From the NCBI GenBank assembly GCA_937868205.1, contig CALMMC010000053.1:1-11595 (forward strand): a stretch of 11,595 nt of DNA, in the 5' to 3' direction. Numbering within the stretch: the stretch's first letter is position 1; every line of letters starts with the position of its first letter. Below are positions 4,839 through 11,595 of the stretch, in pieces. Both the position numbers and the translations under genes were made by a program. The stretch is from JAAZPG01 sp012797375 (GTDB lineage: Bacteria > Acidobacteriota > Aminicenantia > Aminicenantales > UBA4085). The notes below the pieces were generated by a model. That model was not told the DNA's origin and ran no database searches. It was given only the letters and a program-made list of their open reading frames with translations.

Positions 4839-6254
4839 ATGAATTCTTGTCAACGGGCGGCCTTCGGGGCCGCGATCCTGGCCGCGGCCCTCGCCGCCGG
4901 CGGATGCGATAAAAAATCCGATGGCAATACCGGCGCGGGAACGGAGACGTCCCCCTTTATCGCCACGGCCGTCGCTCTCCGGACCGAGGGGCTTCGAAGC
5001 GAACGCGCGTTCACAATGCTCGCCGATCTTGTCCAGACCGTCGGGCCGCGCCTCCCGGGCTCGCCGGCCGCGGCCGCCGCGGTCGAGCACATGCGCCGGG
5101 TCATGGACGGCCTCGGCTTTGAAACGTGGCTCGAACCGACGACGGTCCAGCACTGGGTCCGGGGGGAGGAGACGGCCGAGATGGTCGACGCCGCGGGGCG
5201 CGTCGTTGGTTCGCTGACCGTCTCTTCCCTGGGAGGAAGCGTTCCGACGCCCGAATCCGGCGTCCTGGCTCCTTTGATCGAGGTCGACTCGTTCGACCGG
5301 CTCGACGCCTTGGATTCATCGGCGCGGGGAGCGGTCGTTTTTTTCAACCGGCCGATGAACCCGGCACTCATCGATACGTTCCGGGCTTACGGAGAATCAG
5401 CCGTTTTCCGTTCCGGCGGACCGTCCCGGGCCGCCCGTTGCGGGGCGGTCGCGGCCTTGATCCGCTCGGTGAATCCACGGATCGATGATTTTCCCCATAC
5501 CGGCCTGGTTGAATACGATCCGGCCGAGACGAGGATTCCGGCGGCCGCCGTCTCGACCGCGGACGCCGAACGGCTTTCCGCCCGGCTCAAGGAGAATCCC
5601 GGCTTGCGGGTCCGTCTGAAAATGACGTGCGCCGACCTGGAACCCGTCGTCTCGGCCAACGTGATCGGTCAGATCCGCGGATCCGATAAGCCGGACGAGA
5701 TCGTCCTGATCGGCGGCCATCTGGATTCCTGGGATTTGGCCGTCGGAGCGCACGACGACGGCGCGGGATGCGTCCAAGCCGTCGAGGCTCTGCGCCTGAT
5801 CCAAGCCTGCGGCCTGAAACCGCGGCGGACGATCCGGGCGGTGATGTTCATGAACGAGGAATTCGGCGCCTCGGGCGGCCGGGATTACGCGGCCGATCTC
5901 CGGCGGAAAACCGAGCGTCATGTCGCGGCCATGGAATCGGACCGGGGCGGATTTCTTCCCCTTTATTTCACGATCGGCGGCCCGCCCTCGATCCGGCGTA
6001 AATACATCGCCCACGACCGGGCGTTCCGGAGTCTCGGCTTGTCCGGCATCCGGGCCGGCGGGGGAGGATCGGACATCGGACCGATCGTCCAACAAGGCGC
6101 CGTGCCCATGGGCTTCATTCCCAACGCCCAGACCTATTTTGAGCTGCATCATTCCGGCCTCGACACCCTGGACAAGGTCCATCCCCGCGAGCTTGAGCTT
6201 GGGGCGATCGTTCTCGCCCTTGGAGCCTATATCGTCTCGGAAGAAGGATTCTGA
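4839..6254 (+). CDS. M28-family zinc metallopeptidase, probable lipoprotein
   Basis: The product is 471 aa. Residues 1-22 are a signal sequence, ending LAAGGC23, a plausible lipobox; Asp24 follows the cysteine. A catalytic M28 domain (about 270-470) carries the co-catalytic zinc ligands: His294 and Asp296 in GGHLDSWD, Asp306 in AHDDGAG, Glu340-Glu341 (base and ligand) in FMNEEFG, Asp368 in ESDRGG and the C-terminal His437/438 in ELHHSGLDT. The 130-265 segment is probably the inserted PA-like domain. This resembles the plasma glutamate carboxypeptidase (carboxypeptidase Q) subgroup, so an aminopeptidase or dipeptidase on the outside of the cell is likely; substrate unknown. The start at 4839 is set by the signal peptide and by GAGG (4827-4830) 8 nt before it. 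The gene starts 10 nt after the phosphoesterase stop. Confidence 0.93.
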   Translation: MNSCQRAAFGAAILAAALAAGGCDKKSDGNTGAGTETSPFIATAVALRTEGLRSERAFTMLADLVQTVGPRLPGSPAAAAAVEHMRRVMDGLGFETWLEPTTVQHWVRGEETAEMVDAAGRVVGSLTVSSLGGSVPTPESGVLAPLIEVDSFDRLDALDSSARGAVVFFNRPMNPALIDTFRAYGESAVFRSGGPSRAARCGAVAALIRSVNPRIDDFPHTGLVEYDPAETRIPAAAVSTADAERLSARLKENPGLRVRLKMTCADLEPVVSANVIGQIRGSDKPDEIVLIGGHLDSWDLAVGAHDDGAGCVQAVEALRLIQACGLKPRRTIRAVMFMNEEFGASGGRDYAADLRRKTERHVAAMESDRGGFLPLYFTIGGPPSIRRKYIAHDRAFRSLGLSGIRAGGGGSDIGPIVQQGAVPMGFIPNAQTYFELHHSGLDTLDKVHPRELELGAIVLALGAYIVSEEGF

Positions 6255-6256
6255 GG

Positions 6257-7603
6257 ATGCGGGTCGCCATCCTCTGGCATTTCCATCAGCCGGTCTACCG
6301 CCGGGCCGGGTCGTTCTCCTACATCCTTCCCTGGGTCAACTACCACGTGAAAAATTACCACCAGATGCTTTCCCTGGCGGAGGAGACGGGATATCCCTGC
6401 ACCTTCAACGTGGTTCCCTGCCTGATTGAACAAATCCTCGATTACGCCGAAGGCCGGGCCGTCGATCCCGTCCAGGCCGCCCTGGAAAAGGACCCGGCGG
6501 GCTTGACCGAAAGCGAGACCGCTCTTCTCCGCCCGTTCGCCCCGGGCGAATGCGGCCCGGCCGAAGTCCAGGCAGGAGCCCTGAAGGCCTTTCTTTCGCC
6601 GGTCGATGATGTACCCAAAACGAGGGACGCATGCTTGGAGAAGCAAAAAGACGTCCTCGGCGGGCTTGTCCCGGAACTGGCCCGGCTCGGACGGGCGCGG
6701 CGGATCGAGCTGACGGCTTCCCCGTACTACCATCCCTTGACGCCGTTGATCTTCGACCTGAGGACGGCTTTCGGCCATATCCTGCCGCGGGAATCGTTCC
6801 ATTATCCCGGCGACGCTCTCCTTCATCTGGAAAAGGCCGTTTCCTTTTTCGAGGGGATTTTCGGCTTCCGGCCGGCCGGCCTCTGGCCGTCCGAGGGCGC
6901 GGTCAGCCCCGACGTGACGCGGGCCGCGGCCGGGACGGGTTTTCGCTTCGCCGTGACGGACGAAAACGTCCTTTGGAAAAGCCTCGGCGTCTCTCCGAAC
7001 TTGGACCATCTCCGGACGCCGTACCGGAGCGAGGGCTTGCCCGTTTTTTTTCGGGACCGGCTGCTGTCCGACTTGATCGGCTTCGAGTACGGCCGATGGG
7101 ACCCTGTCGAAGCGGCGGCCGACCTGGTTCGAAGAATCAAGGAGCGAGGCACATCCCGCCCGGACGACTCCCTGGTTTTGGCCTTGGACGGAGAGAATCC
7201 TTGGGAAACCTACGCCGACAACGGCGTTCCCTTTCTCCGGGAGTTTTTCGTCCGGATGCTCCGGGCCGAGGGCCTCCAGCCGTCTTTTCTCGGAGATATT
7301 CTCCACGACCGCGGGAACGATCTTAAGGAAATCGATCTCGTCCCGGGAACCTGGCTCGGAAGCTTCGCCAAGTGGATCGGCGACGAAGCTAAAAACGAGG
7401 GATGGAACATGCTCAGCCGAGCCCGGCGGGATTGCGGCCCGGTGGAGGAAATCCTGATCGCCGAGGGATCGGACTGGTTCTGGTGGCGGGGAGAGGACCA
7501 TCCTGAATTCGAGGCCCTCTTTCGCGGGCATCTCGCCTCCGCCTACGCCGGCCGGGGCCTTCCGGTCCCCAGGGAATGCCGGCCCGCGGAAGGACTTCCA
7601 TGA
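6257..7603 (+). CDS. GH57 glycoside hydrolase (alpha-amylase/amylopullulanase-like)
   Basis: The product is 448 aa with no signal peptide, so it probably acts on cytosolic alpha-glucan. All landmark GH57 regions are seen: WHFHQP (7-12); RRIELTASPYYHPLTPL (149-164); GLWPSEGAV (208-216) with Glu213 as predicted nucleophile; and LALDGENPWETY (308-319) with Asp311 as predicted acid/base. The alpha-helical part after residue 320 includes WIGDEAKNEGW (373-383) and SDWFWWRGEDH (405-415), typical of the amylopullulanase/COG1449-like subgroup, which hydrolyse alpha-1,4 and sometimes alpha-1,6 bonds. It has only the catalytic core, without the long C-terminal binding modules of secreted amylopullulanases. 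AAGGA (6244-6248) precedes the ATG by 8 nt; the gap to the peptidase gene is 2 nt. Exact bond specificity cannot be read from the sequence. Confidence 0.93.
   Translation: MRVAILWHFHQPVYRRAGSFSYILPWVNYHVKNYHQMLSLAEETGYPCTFNVVPCLIEQILDYAEGRAVDPVQAALEKDPAGLTESETALLRPFAPGECGPAEVQAGALKAFLSPVDDVPKTRDACLEKQKDVLGGLVPELARLGRARRIELTASPYYHPLTPLIFDLRTAFGHILPRESFHYPGDALLHLEKAVSFFEGIFGFRPAGLWPSEGAVSPDVTRAAAGTGFRFAVTDENVLWKSLGVSPNLDHLRTPYRSEGLPVFFRDRLLSDLIGFEYGRWDPVEAAADLVRRIKERGTSRPDDSLVLALDGENPWETYADNGVPFLREFFVRMLRAEGLQPSFLGDILHDRGNDLKEIDLVPGTWLGSFAKWIGDEAKNEGWNMLSRARRDCGPVEEILIAEGSDWFWWRGEDHPEFEALFRGHLASAYAGRGLPVPRECRPAEGLP
7588..7594 (+). promoter_or_regulatory. Ribosome-binding site that sets the glucanotransferase start
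   Basis: GGAAGGA is followed after 5 nt by ATG 7600, which overlaps the upstream stop codon as ATGA. This favours 7600 over the in-frame ATG at 7576, which lacks such a site and would add eight residues before the conserved start of the fold. Confidence 0.6.
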
Positions 7604-9567
7604 GCCGCGGATTCGCTTTTTTATTCGGTGTCCACAATCACCAGCCCGTCGGCAATTTCGGCTGGGTCTTCGACCAGGCCGCGGCCGATTGCTACCTGCC
7701 GTTCCTGCGAGCCCTGAAAGGCCACCCGCGGGTGAAAATCTCGGCCCATTATTCCGGCCCGCTGCTGGAGGACTTCGCCGCCCGGCGCGGCGAAGCCTGG
7801 GACCTCCTGGCCGAGCTGACCGCCCGGGGACAGATGGAGCTTCTCGGCGGCGGATTTTACGAGCCGATTCTTCCGATCATCCCCGAGGCCGACAGGAGAG
7901 GTCAGATCGAGATGATGAGCGACTACCTGGAGAAGCATTTCGGCCGGCGGCCCCGGGGGATCTGGCTGACCGAGCGCGTCTGGGAGCCCCACTTGCCCTC
8001 CACCCTGGCCCGAGCCGGCATCGAGTATACGCTCCTGGATGAAAATCATTTCCAAGCCGCCGGGATCACCGGCCTCCACGACCTTTACGTGACCGAGGAC
8101 GAGGGATATCCGCTCCGGCTGTTTCCGATCGACCAGAGATTGCGCTACCTCATTCCGTTCCGCGGCCTGCCCGAGCTCGGGCGCTACTTGGAGGGCATCC
8201 GGGCCGCCGGAGGCCTGGCTGTCCTGGGCGACGACGGCGAGAAATTCGGCCTTTGGCCGGGGACGAAATCGTGGGTCTATGAGAAGGGATGGTTGGAACG
8301 GTTTTTTCTTTTCCTCGAGGAAAATGACATCCCGACGATGACGTTCGCCGAGGCGGTCGACGCGCGTCCCCCGGCCGCCCGGATTTATCCGCCCCCCGCC
8401 TCCTACATCGAAATGATGGAATGGGTGCTGGAACCGGATGACGCCCGGCGGTATCGCCGCTTGAAGGAAACCCTGTCCGAGCCCGACGGCCGCCGTTTTC
8501 TCCGGGCCGGATTTTTCCGCGATTTTTTCCGGAAATACCCTGAAAGCCGCCGGCTTCGCGACCGGATGAACGGCGTCTCCCGGACCGTCCGGGCGGACGG
8601 AGACGCTGAAGCCGTCCGCGACCTCTACCGAGGACAGAGCAACGATCCCTACTGGCACGGCGTGTTCGGCGGCCTCTACCTGCCTCATCTCCGGGAAGCG
8701 GCCTATGGCCACTTGTTGAAGGCCGAGGCCCGGTGTCCGGCCGAGCCGGGTTGGACGAAAGTCGATGACGATCTTGACGGCCGGCCGGAATACGTCCGCC
8801 GCAACGGCCGGTTCCGGCTTCAATTCAAGCCCGGACCTGACGGCGGCTTGGAGGAAATCGATTATTATCCTCTCTTCCGGAATTTGAGCGATGTTCTTTC
8901 CCGCCGGGCCGAGACGTATCATGGAGAGGCCGGCGAAGACCGCGGACCCGAGCGGAAAGGGGAAAAGAGCATCCACGAAATCGCCAAGCCCCTTCCGGCC
9001 GGAGCGGCCGACCTGATCAGGCCCGGCCGGGGGCCCCTCCGCTCGGCCGTGGACCGGTTTTTCGATTTCGAGGCGGACGCGGCCCGGATCGTCTCGGGAG
9101 AGGAGCCGGAGCGGGGCGGATTCGACGGAGAAGAAAGCCCTGTCGTTCTCGCGGAGGACCGACTCGTCTGCGGGCAGTCCGGACGGATCATGGTCCGGAC
9201 GGCCGCCTCTCCGATCGCCGTCCGGAAGGAAATCGCCGTTTTCGGCCCCAAGGTCCTCGTCCGGACGATCCTCCGGAATCCGGGCGTTCGGATTCTGCGG
9301 TTCGCCCACGCCGCCGAATGGAACCTTTACCAGATTCCCGAAGAGATCGAAACGGACGGCGACGCCGTCCGCCTTTGTCGGGGACGCCTGATCCTGCGCC
9401 CCGCGGCCGGGGCGGAGCTTCACTTCCGTCCCCTTCGGACGCTGTCCCAGTCGGAAAAAGGCTACGACACGATTCACCAAGGGTACGGCTTGATCTGGAT
9501 CCACCGGATCGAGCTCGAACCCGGCGGGACGGACGAATTCACGGTCGAGTTGGAAGAATCCGAATGA
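7600..9567 (+). CDS. GH57 4-alpha-glucanotransferase (Thermococcus litoralis type)
   Basis: The product is 655 aa, almost the length of the T. litoralis enzyme (659 aa), with no signal peptide. It moves alpha-1,4-glucan segments between chains. The catalytic barrel opens with FLFGVHNHQPVGNFGWVFD (7-25) and continues with SGPLLE (52-57), GGFYEPILPIIP (84-95), IWLTERVWEPHL (121-132) with Glu125 as nucleophile, and GDDGEKFGLWPGT (210-222) with Asp212 as predicted acid/base. Later blocks match the accessory domains (DUF1925/DUF1926): RKYPES (311-316), SNDPYWHGVFGGLYLPHLR (347-365), SIHEIAKPLP (457-466) and TLSQSEKGYDTIHQG (614-628). The first gene overlap (ATGA) and the second, into the GalT gene, indicate coupled translation. 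With glgA opposite, a role in trimming or rearranging glycogen or malto-oligosaccharides is likely. GH57 and this subtype are most common in thermophiles and anaerobes. Confidence 0.95.
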   Translation: MSRGFAFLFGVHNHQPVGNFGWVFDQAAADCYLPFLRALKGHPRVKISAHYSGPLLEDFAARRGEAWDLLAELTARGQMELLGGGFYEPILPIIPEADRRGQIEMMSDYLEKHFGRRPRGIWLTERVWEPHLPSTLARAGIEYTLLDENHFQAAGITGLHDLYVTEDEGYPLRLFPIDQRLRYLIPFRGLPELGRYLEGIRAAGGLAVLGDDGEKFGLWPGTKSWVYEKGWLERFFLFLEENDIPTMTFAEAVDARPPAARIYPPPASYIEMMEWVLEPDDARRYRRLKETLSEPDGRRFLRAGFFRDFFRKYPESRRLRDRMNGVSRTVRADGDAEAVRDLYRGQSNDPYWHGVFGGLYLPHLREAAYGHLLKAEARCPAEPGWTKVDDDLDGRPEYVRRNGRFRLQFKPGPDGGLEEIDYYPLFRNLSDVLSRRAETYHGEAGEDRGPERKGEKSIHEIAKPLPAGAADLIRPGRGPLRSAVDRFFDFEADAARIVSGEEPERGGFDGEESPVVLAEDRLVCGQSGRIMVRTAASPIAVRKEIAVFGPKVLVRTILRNPGVRILRFAHAAEWNLYQIPEEIETDGDAVRLCRGRLILRPAAGAELHFRPLRTLSQSEKGYDTIHQGYGLIWIHRIELEPGGTDEFTVELEESE

Positions 9568-10583
9568 CCGCCGGAGGAGGAGGCAGCCGGAAGACGCATC
9601 CGCCCGAGCTCCGCCATGACCCGCTTAGCGGGAGGTGGGTGCTGATCGCCCCCGATCGGGCCCGGCGGCCGAACGATTATCGAAACGGCCGTCCGGCCTG
9701 GGCCGCCGGCCCGCGCGCCTCCTGCCCCTTCTGCCCCGGCCGCGAAGCGGAGACGCCCGCCGAAGTGGACGCCCTCCGCGGGCAAACATCCGTTCCCGAT
9801 TCGCCCGGCTGGCGGATCCGGGTCGTCCCCAACAAGTATCCGGCCCTTGTCCCGGGACCCGGCCCGTCCCCCGGCCGCCACGAGGTCGTCATCGATTCGC
9901 CGGACCACGAACGGGAATGGGCCGACCTGCCCGATGACCATCTTCGGGACCTTTTGGAGACGTTCCGCCGGCGGCTCCGGGTCTTGGAGAATGATCCCGC
10001 CGTCCGGTACGTTCAGATCTTCAAGAACAAGGGCGCTTCGGCCGGCGCGTCCCTCCGGCATCCCCATACCCAGATCCTGGCCGTTCCCGAGGTCCCCCGG
10101 CAGATCCGGGATGAAATGGAAAACCTCGAGCGGACGGCGGCCGCGGAAGGGGAGGGATGCCCGGTCTGCCGGCTCATCGAGAGGGAGGCGGCCGGCCCGC
10201 GGCTTATCCAACTCAATCCGGATTTCGCCGCCCTGGCGCCCTATGCCTCCCGCTTTCCCTATGAAATCCACGTCTGGCCGCGTCGCCACGCGGCCTCCTT
10301 CCGGGAGACGGGCGAGGCCGAGCTTTTAATCCTGGCCCGAATGCTGAAGGACCTTCTCGGCCGTCTCCGGGCCGCGGCCGGCGATCCGGATTACCATCTC
10401 CTCCTGCGCCAAGGGCCTTCGGCCGGATCGGGGGCGGAAAGCCGGGCCGGCCGCCGCGGGTTCATTCACTGGCGCCTCGAAATCCTCCCGATCCTGGCGG
10501 CCGTCGCCGGCTTCGAATGGGGGACGGGCTGCTTCATCAATCCCGTTCTTCCCGAATCCGCGGCCGCGGCTCTCCGCGGATGA
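9564..10583 (+). CDS. galT: GalT-family hexose-1-phosphate nucleotidyltransferase (HIT superfamily)
   Basis: The product is 339 aa, cytosolic. Family blocks run LRHDPLSGRWVLIAP (16-30), CPFCPG (54-59), WRIRVVPNKYPAL (83-95), GRHEVVIDSPDHE (104-116), QIFKNKGASAGASLRHPHTQ (151-170) and YASRFPYEIHVWPRRH (227-242). His168 of H166-P-H168-T-Q is the predicted nucleophile that carries the nucleotidyl group. Cys54, Cys57, His115 and His166 fit the zinc site of E. coli GalT, and a second Cys pair lies at 199/202. GalT exchanges UDP-glucose and galactose-1-phosphate; some relatives use ADP-glucose. Thr replaces the Gly of the E. coli HPHGQ motif. Placement next to glycogen enzymes, with no galK or galE in view, makes a nucleotide-glucose role possible. 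GGAAG about 9 nt before supports ATG 9564, which overlaps the upstream stop (ATGA). Confidence 0.92.
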   Translation: MTAGGGGSRKTHPPELRHDPLSGRWVLIAPDRARRPNDYRNGRPAWAAGPRASCPFCPGREAETPAEVDALRGQTSVPDSPGWRIRVVPNKYPALVPGPGPSPGRHEVVIDSPDHEREWADLPDDHLRDLLETFRRRLRVLENDPAVRYVQIFKNKGASAGASLRHPHTQILAVPEVPRQIRDEMENLERTAAAEGEGCPVCRLIEREAAGPRLIQLNPDFAALAPYASRFPYEIHVWPRRHAASFRETGEAELLILARMLKDLLGRLRAAAGDPDYHLLLRQGPSAGSGAESRAGRRGFIHWRLEILPILAAVAGFEWGTGCFINPVLPESAAAALRG

Positions 10584-10644
10584 ACGCGGCCTGAATAGAC
10601 CGGACCAGCCTCACGGCCGGTCAACGGCTCTTGGATTTCATCAC

Positions 10645-10660
10645 GCGGCGGTTCCGCCGC
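10645..10660. repeat. Perfect GC hairpin between convergent genes
   Basis: GCGGCG (10645-10650), loop GTTC, CGCCGC (10655-10660) form a 6-bp all-GC stem, 7 bp if the G:C in the loop closes. No T-run follows on either strand. It could slow polymerase or protect 3' ends of both transcripts. Confidence 0.4.
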
Positions 10661-10733
10661 CTTCAAGGAACGAGCGCCCGCTGGAGACGCCGGCGGCGAG
10701 GTCCCGGGGATCCGGCCCCGGTCGACGGGATGG

Positions 10734-10766
10734 CCGGCCGCTTCGAGCTTGAAGGCCGGATTGTTC
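10734..10766 (+). terminator. Possible weak terminator of the seven-gene operon
   Basis: CCGGC plus CTTC (10734-10738 and 10741-10744) pair with GAAG plus GCCGG (10751-10759) around GAGCTT, with a 2-nt bulge. ATTGTT follows, a poor U-rich tail. It lies just before the glgA stop on the other strand. The tail is too weak for a firm call. Confidence 0.3.
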
Positions 10767-10775
10767 CGGACCGTC

Positions 10776-11594
10776 TCAGCCCGCCAGTTCCCGGTAGAGG
10801 CGGAGATACTCCTCGGCCGAGCGGGCCCAGGAAAAGTCCCGGCTCATGCCGTTGCGCCGCAAGGCGGCCATGTCCTCCGGATTTTTCCAGGCCTCCAAGG
10901 CGCGGCGGACGGCCTCAACCAAGGCGCCGGGGCCGGCCGCCTCGAACTTGAACCCCGTTCCCTTCCGCGACGCGGGCTGATATTCATCGACGGTGTCGTC
11001 GAGCCCGCCGACAGACCGGACGACCGGGACCGCCCCGTATCGTTGGGCGTACATCTGGGTCAGTCCGCACGGCTCATAGCGGGACGGGACGAGAAAAAAA
11101 TCGCTGCCGGCGAAGACTTTCCGGGCCAAGCGCTCGTCATAGGCGATCCGGAGACCGACATTCCAGGGAAAACGCCGGGCCGCCTCGGCCAGGCGGCGCT
11201 CGATCCAGGGCTCGCCGTGGCCGACGATGACCGACCGGAACTTCAAGGGAGCCAAAAGGTCCAAGGCGTCGGCGAAAAGATCAAGCCCTTTCTGGCCGGC
11301 CAGCCGGGAAACGATCCCGAACACGGGCGGACCGGAATCAGCGGGGGCGAAGCCGAACGCCCGGAGCAGATCCTCCTTACAGGCTTTTTTCCCCGTGAGA
11401 TCGCCGGCGGAGAAGGGGGCGGCGATCGCCGGGTCGGCGCCGGGATTCCAGGCGGCGTCGTCGATGCCGTTGATGATCCCCCGGACGGCGCCGCTCCGCG
11501 AACGAAGAAGCCCGTCCAGGCCGCAGCCGAATTCCGGCGTCTGGATTTCCCGGGCGTACCGCGGGCTGACGGTCGTGACCGCGTCGGCATAGAG
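10776..11594 (-). CDS. glgA: Glycogen/starch synthase (GT5), C-terminal part
   Basis: The frame is open to the window edge, leaving 272 residues of the C-terminal half; the N-terminal half with the KxGGL substrate-binding motif lies outside. GlgA extends glycogen by adding glucose from ADP-glucose (or UDP-glucose in some lineages). Visible blocks are YADAVTTVSPRYAREIQTPE (2-21), GLDGLLRSR (25-33), GIINGIDDAAWNP (39-51), the GT-B nucleotide-sugar domain FGIVSRLAGQKGLDL (92-106) with Arg97 and Lys102, SRYEPCGLTQMYAQRYGAVP (about 171-190) with the catalytic-region Glu of EPCGL, and VRSVGGLDDTVDEY. The usual RxTGGL of this last block is RSVGGL. There is no internal GTG start: reading from the GTG at 11324 would cut conserved sequence. 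It ends 192 bp from galT, convergent. Confidence 0.95.
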   Translation of the reverse strand, partial: LYADAVTTVSPRYAREIQTPEFGCGLDGLLRSRSGAVRGIINGIDDAAWNPGADPAIAAPFSAGDLTGKKACKEDLLRAFGFAPADSGPPVFGIVSRLAGQKGLDLFADALDLLAPLKFRSVIVGHGEPWIERRLAEAARRFPWNVGLRIAYDERLARKVFAGSDFFLVPSRYEPCGLTQMYAQRYGAVPVVRSVGGLDDTVDEYQPASRKGTGFKFEAAGPGALVEAVRRALEAWKNPEDMAALRRNGMSRDFSWARSAEEYLRLYRELAG

Positions 11595-11595
11595 A

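Larger units (their letters stand above)
10584..10775. other. Convergent galT-glgA spacer
   Basis: This 192-bp spacer separates the plus-strand operon from the minus-strand glgA. I find no convincing gene in it. It holds an inverted repeat GACCGG/CCGGTC (10598-10603 and 10617-10622, 13-nt loop) and the two hairpins listed separately, any of which could serve transcript ending; none has a proper U-tract. Confidence 0.6.

Noticed and set aside
6227..7531. 434-codon open frame antisense to the GH57 hydrolase gene
   Set aside because: Same codon-bias shadow, with no recognisable domain or ribosome site.
7621..9504. 627-codon open frame antisense to the glucanotransferase gene
   Set aside because: Long antisense frames are expected from GC-rich codon bias; the sequence matches no family and the sense frame is fully conserved.
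11243..11590. 115-codon minus-strand frame at the right edge as a separate gene
   Set aside because: It is out of frame with glgA, whose conserved motifs continue in the other frame to the window edge.
1..11595. CRISPR array, tRNA, rRNA, phage or insertion-sequence genes
   Set aside because: No regularly spaced repeats, cloverleaf, rRNA-like sequence, integrase or transposase was seen by eye on either strand.

Overview
This is a GC-rich bacterial stretch of about 11.6 kb that begins with sequencing-library debris. Positions 1-146 are not genomic: a T-run and unrecognisable sequence precede an Illumina P5/Nextera adapter with an i5 index and the transposon mosaic end. Genomic sequence starts at about 147, so this edge is a contig end. 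The host is probably a bacterium from a poorly cultured, high-GC anaerobic or thermophilic-leaning lineage. Signs include an archaeal-type IMP cyclohydrolase, two GH57 enzymes and a stand-alone LigD phosphoesterase domain. Aminicenantota/Acidobacteriota is a guess from this gene mix, not shown by the sequence.

Layout. (1) 147-999, minus strand: the first 25 codons of a UbiE/MenG quinone methyltransferase, then an RlpA-like DPBB-SPOR envelope protein whose stop codon lies in the loop of a probable intrinsic terminator. (2) 1000-1218: divergent spacer with an imperfect inverted repeat and a TTGACA promoter. (3) 1219-1605, plus strand: a VanZ-like membrane protein. It overlaps tail to tail by 28 bp with a minus-strand LOG-family (TIGR00730-like) nucleotide phosphoribohydrolase (1578-2342). 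(4) 2343-2473: divergent promoter region. (5) 2474-10583, plus strand: seven closely packed genes that look like one operon: PurO-type IMP cyclohydrolase, stand-alone AICAR transformylase, LigD-type 3'-phosphoesterase, M28 metallopeptidase lipoprotein, GH57 hydrolase, GH57 4-alpha-glucanotransferase and a GalT-family nucleotidyltransferase. Three junctions are ATGA overlaps; the other gaps are 2, 10 and 43 nt. (6) 10776-11594, minus strand: the C-terminal part of a GT5 glycogen synthase, convergent with the operon and cut by the window edge.

How the genes fit together. The first two operon genes encode the last two steps from AICAR to IMP on separate proteins instead of one bifunctional PurH. 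The last three, with the facing glgA, form a glycogen/alpha-glucan module: synthesis by GlgA, remodelling or breakdown by two GH57 enzymes, and hexose-1-phosphate/nucleotide-sugar exchange by the GalT-like enzyme. The phosphoesterase and peptidase between them have no evident pathway link.

No clearly new multi-gene system stands out. The best leads are the split PurO plus AICARFT pair, the drifted signature motifs of the AICARFT, and very short predicted 5' leaders on several first genes.
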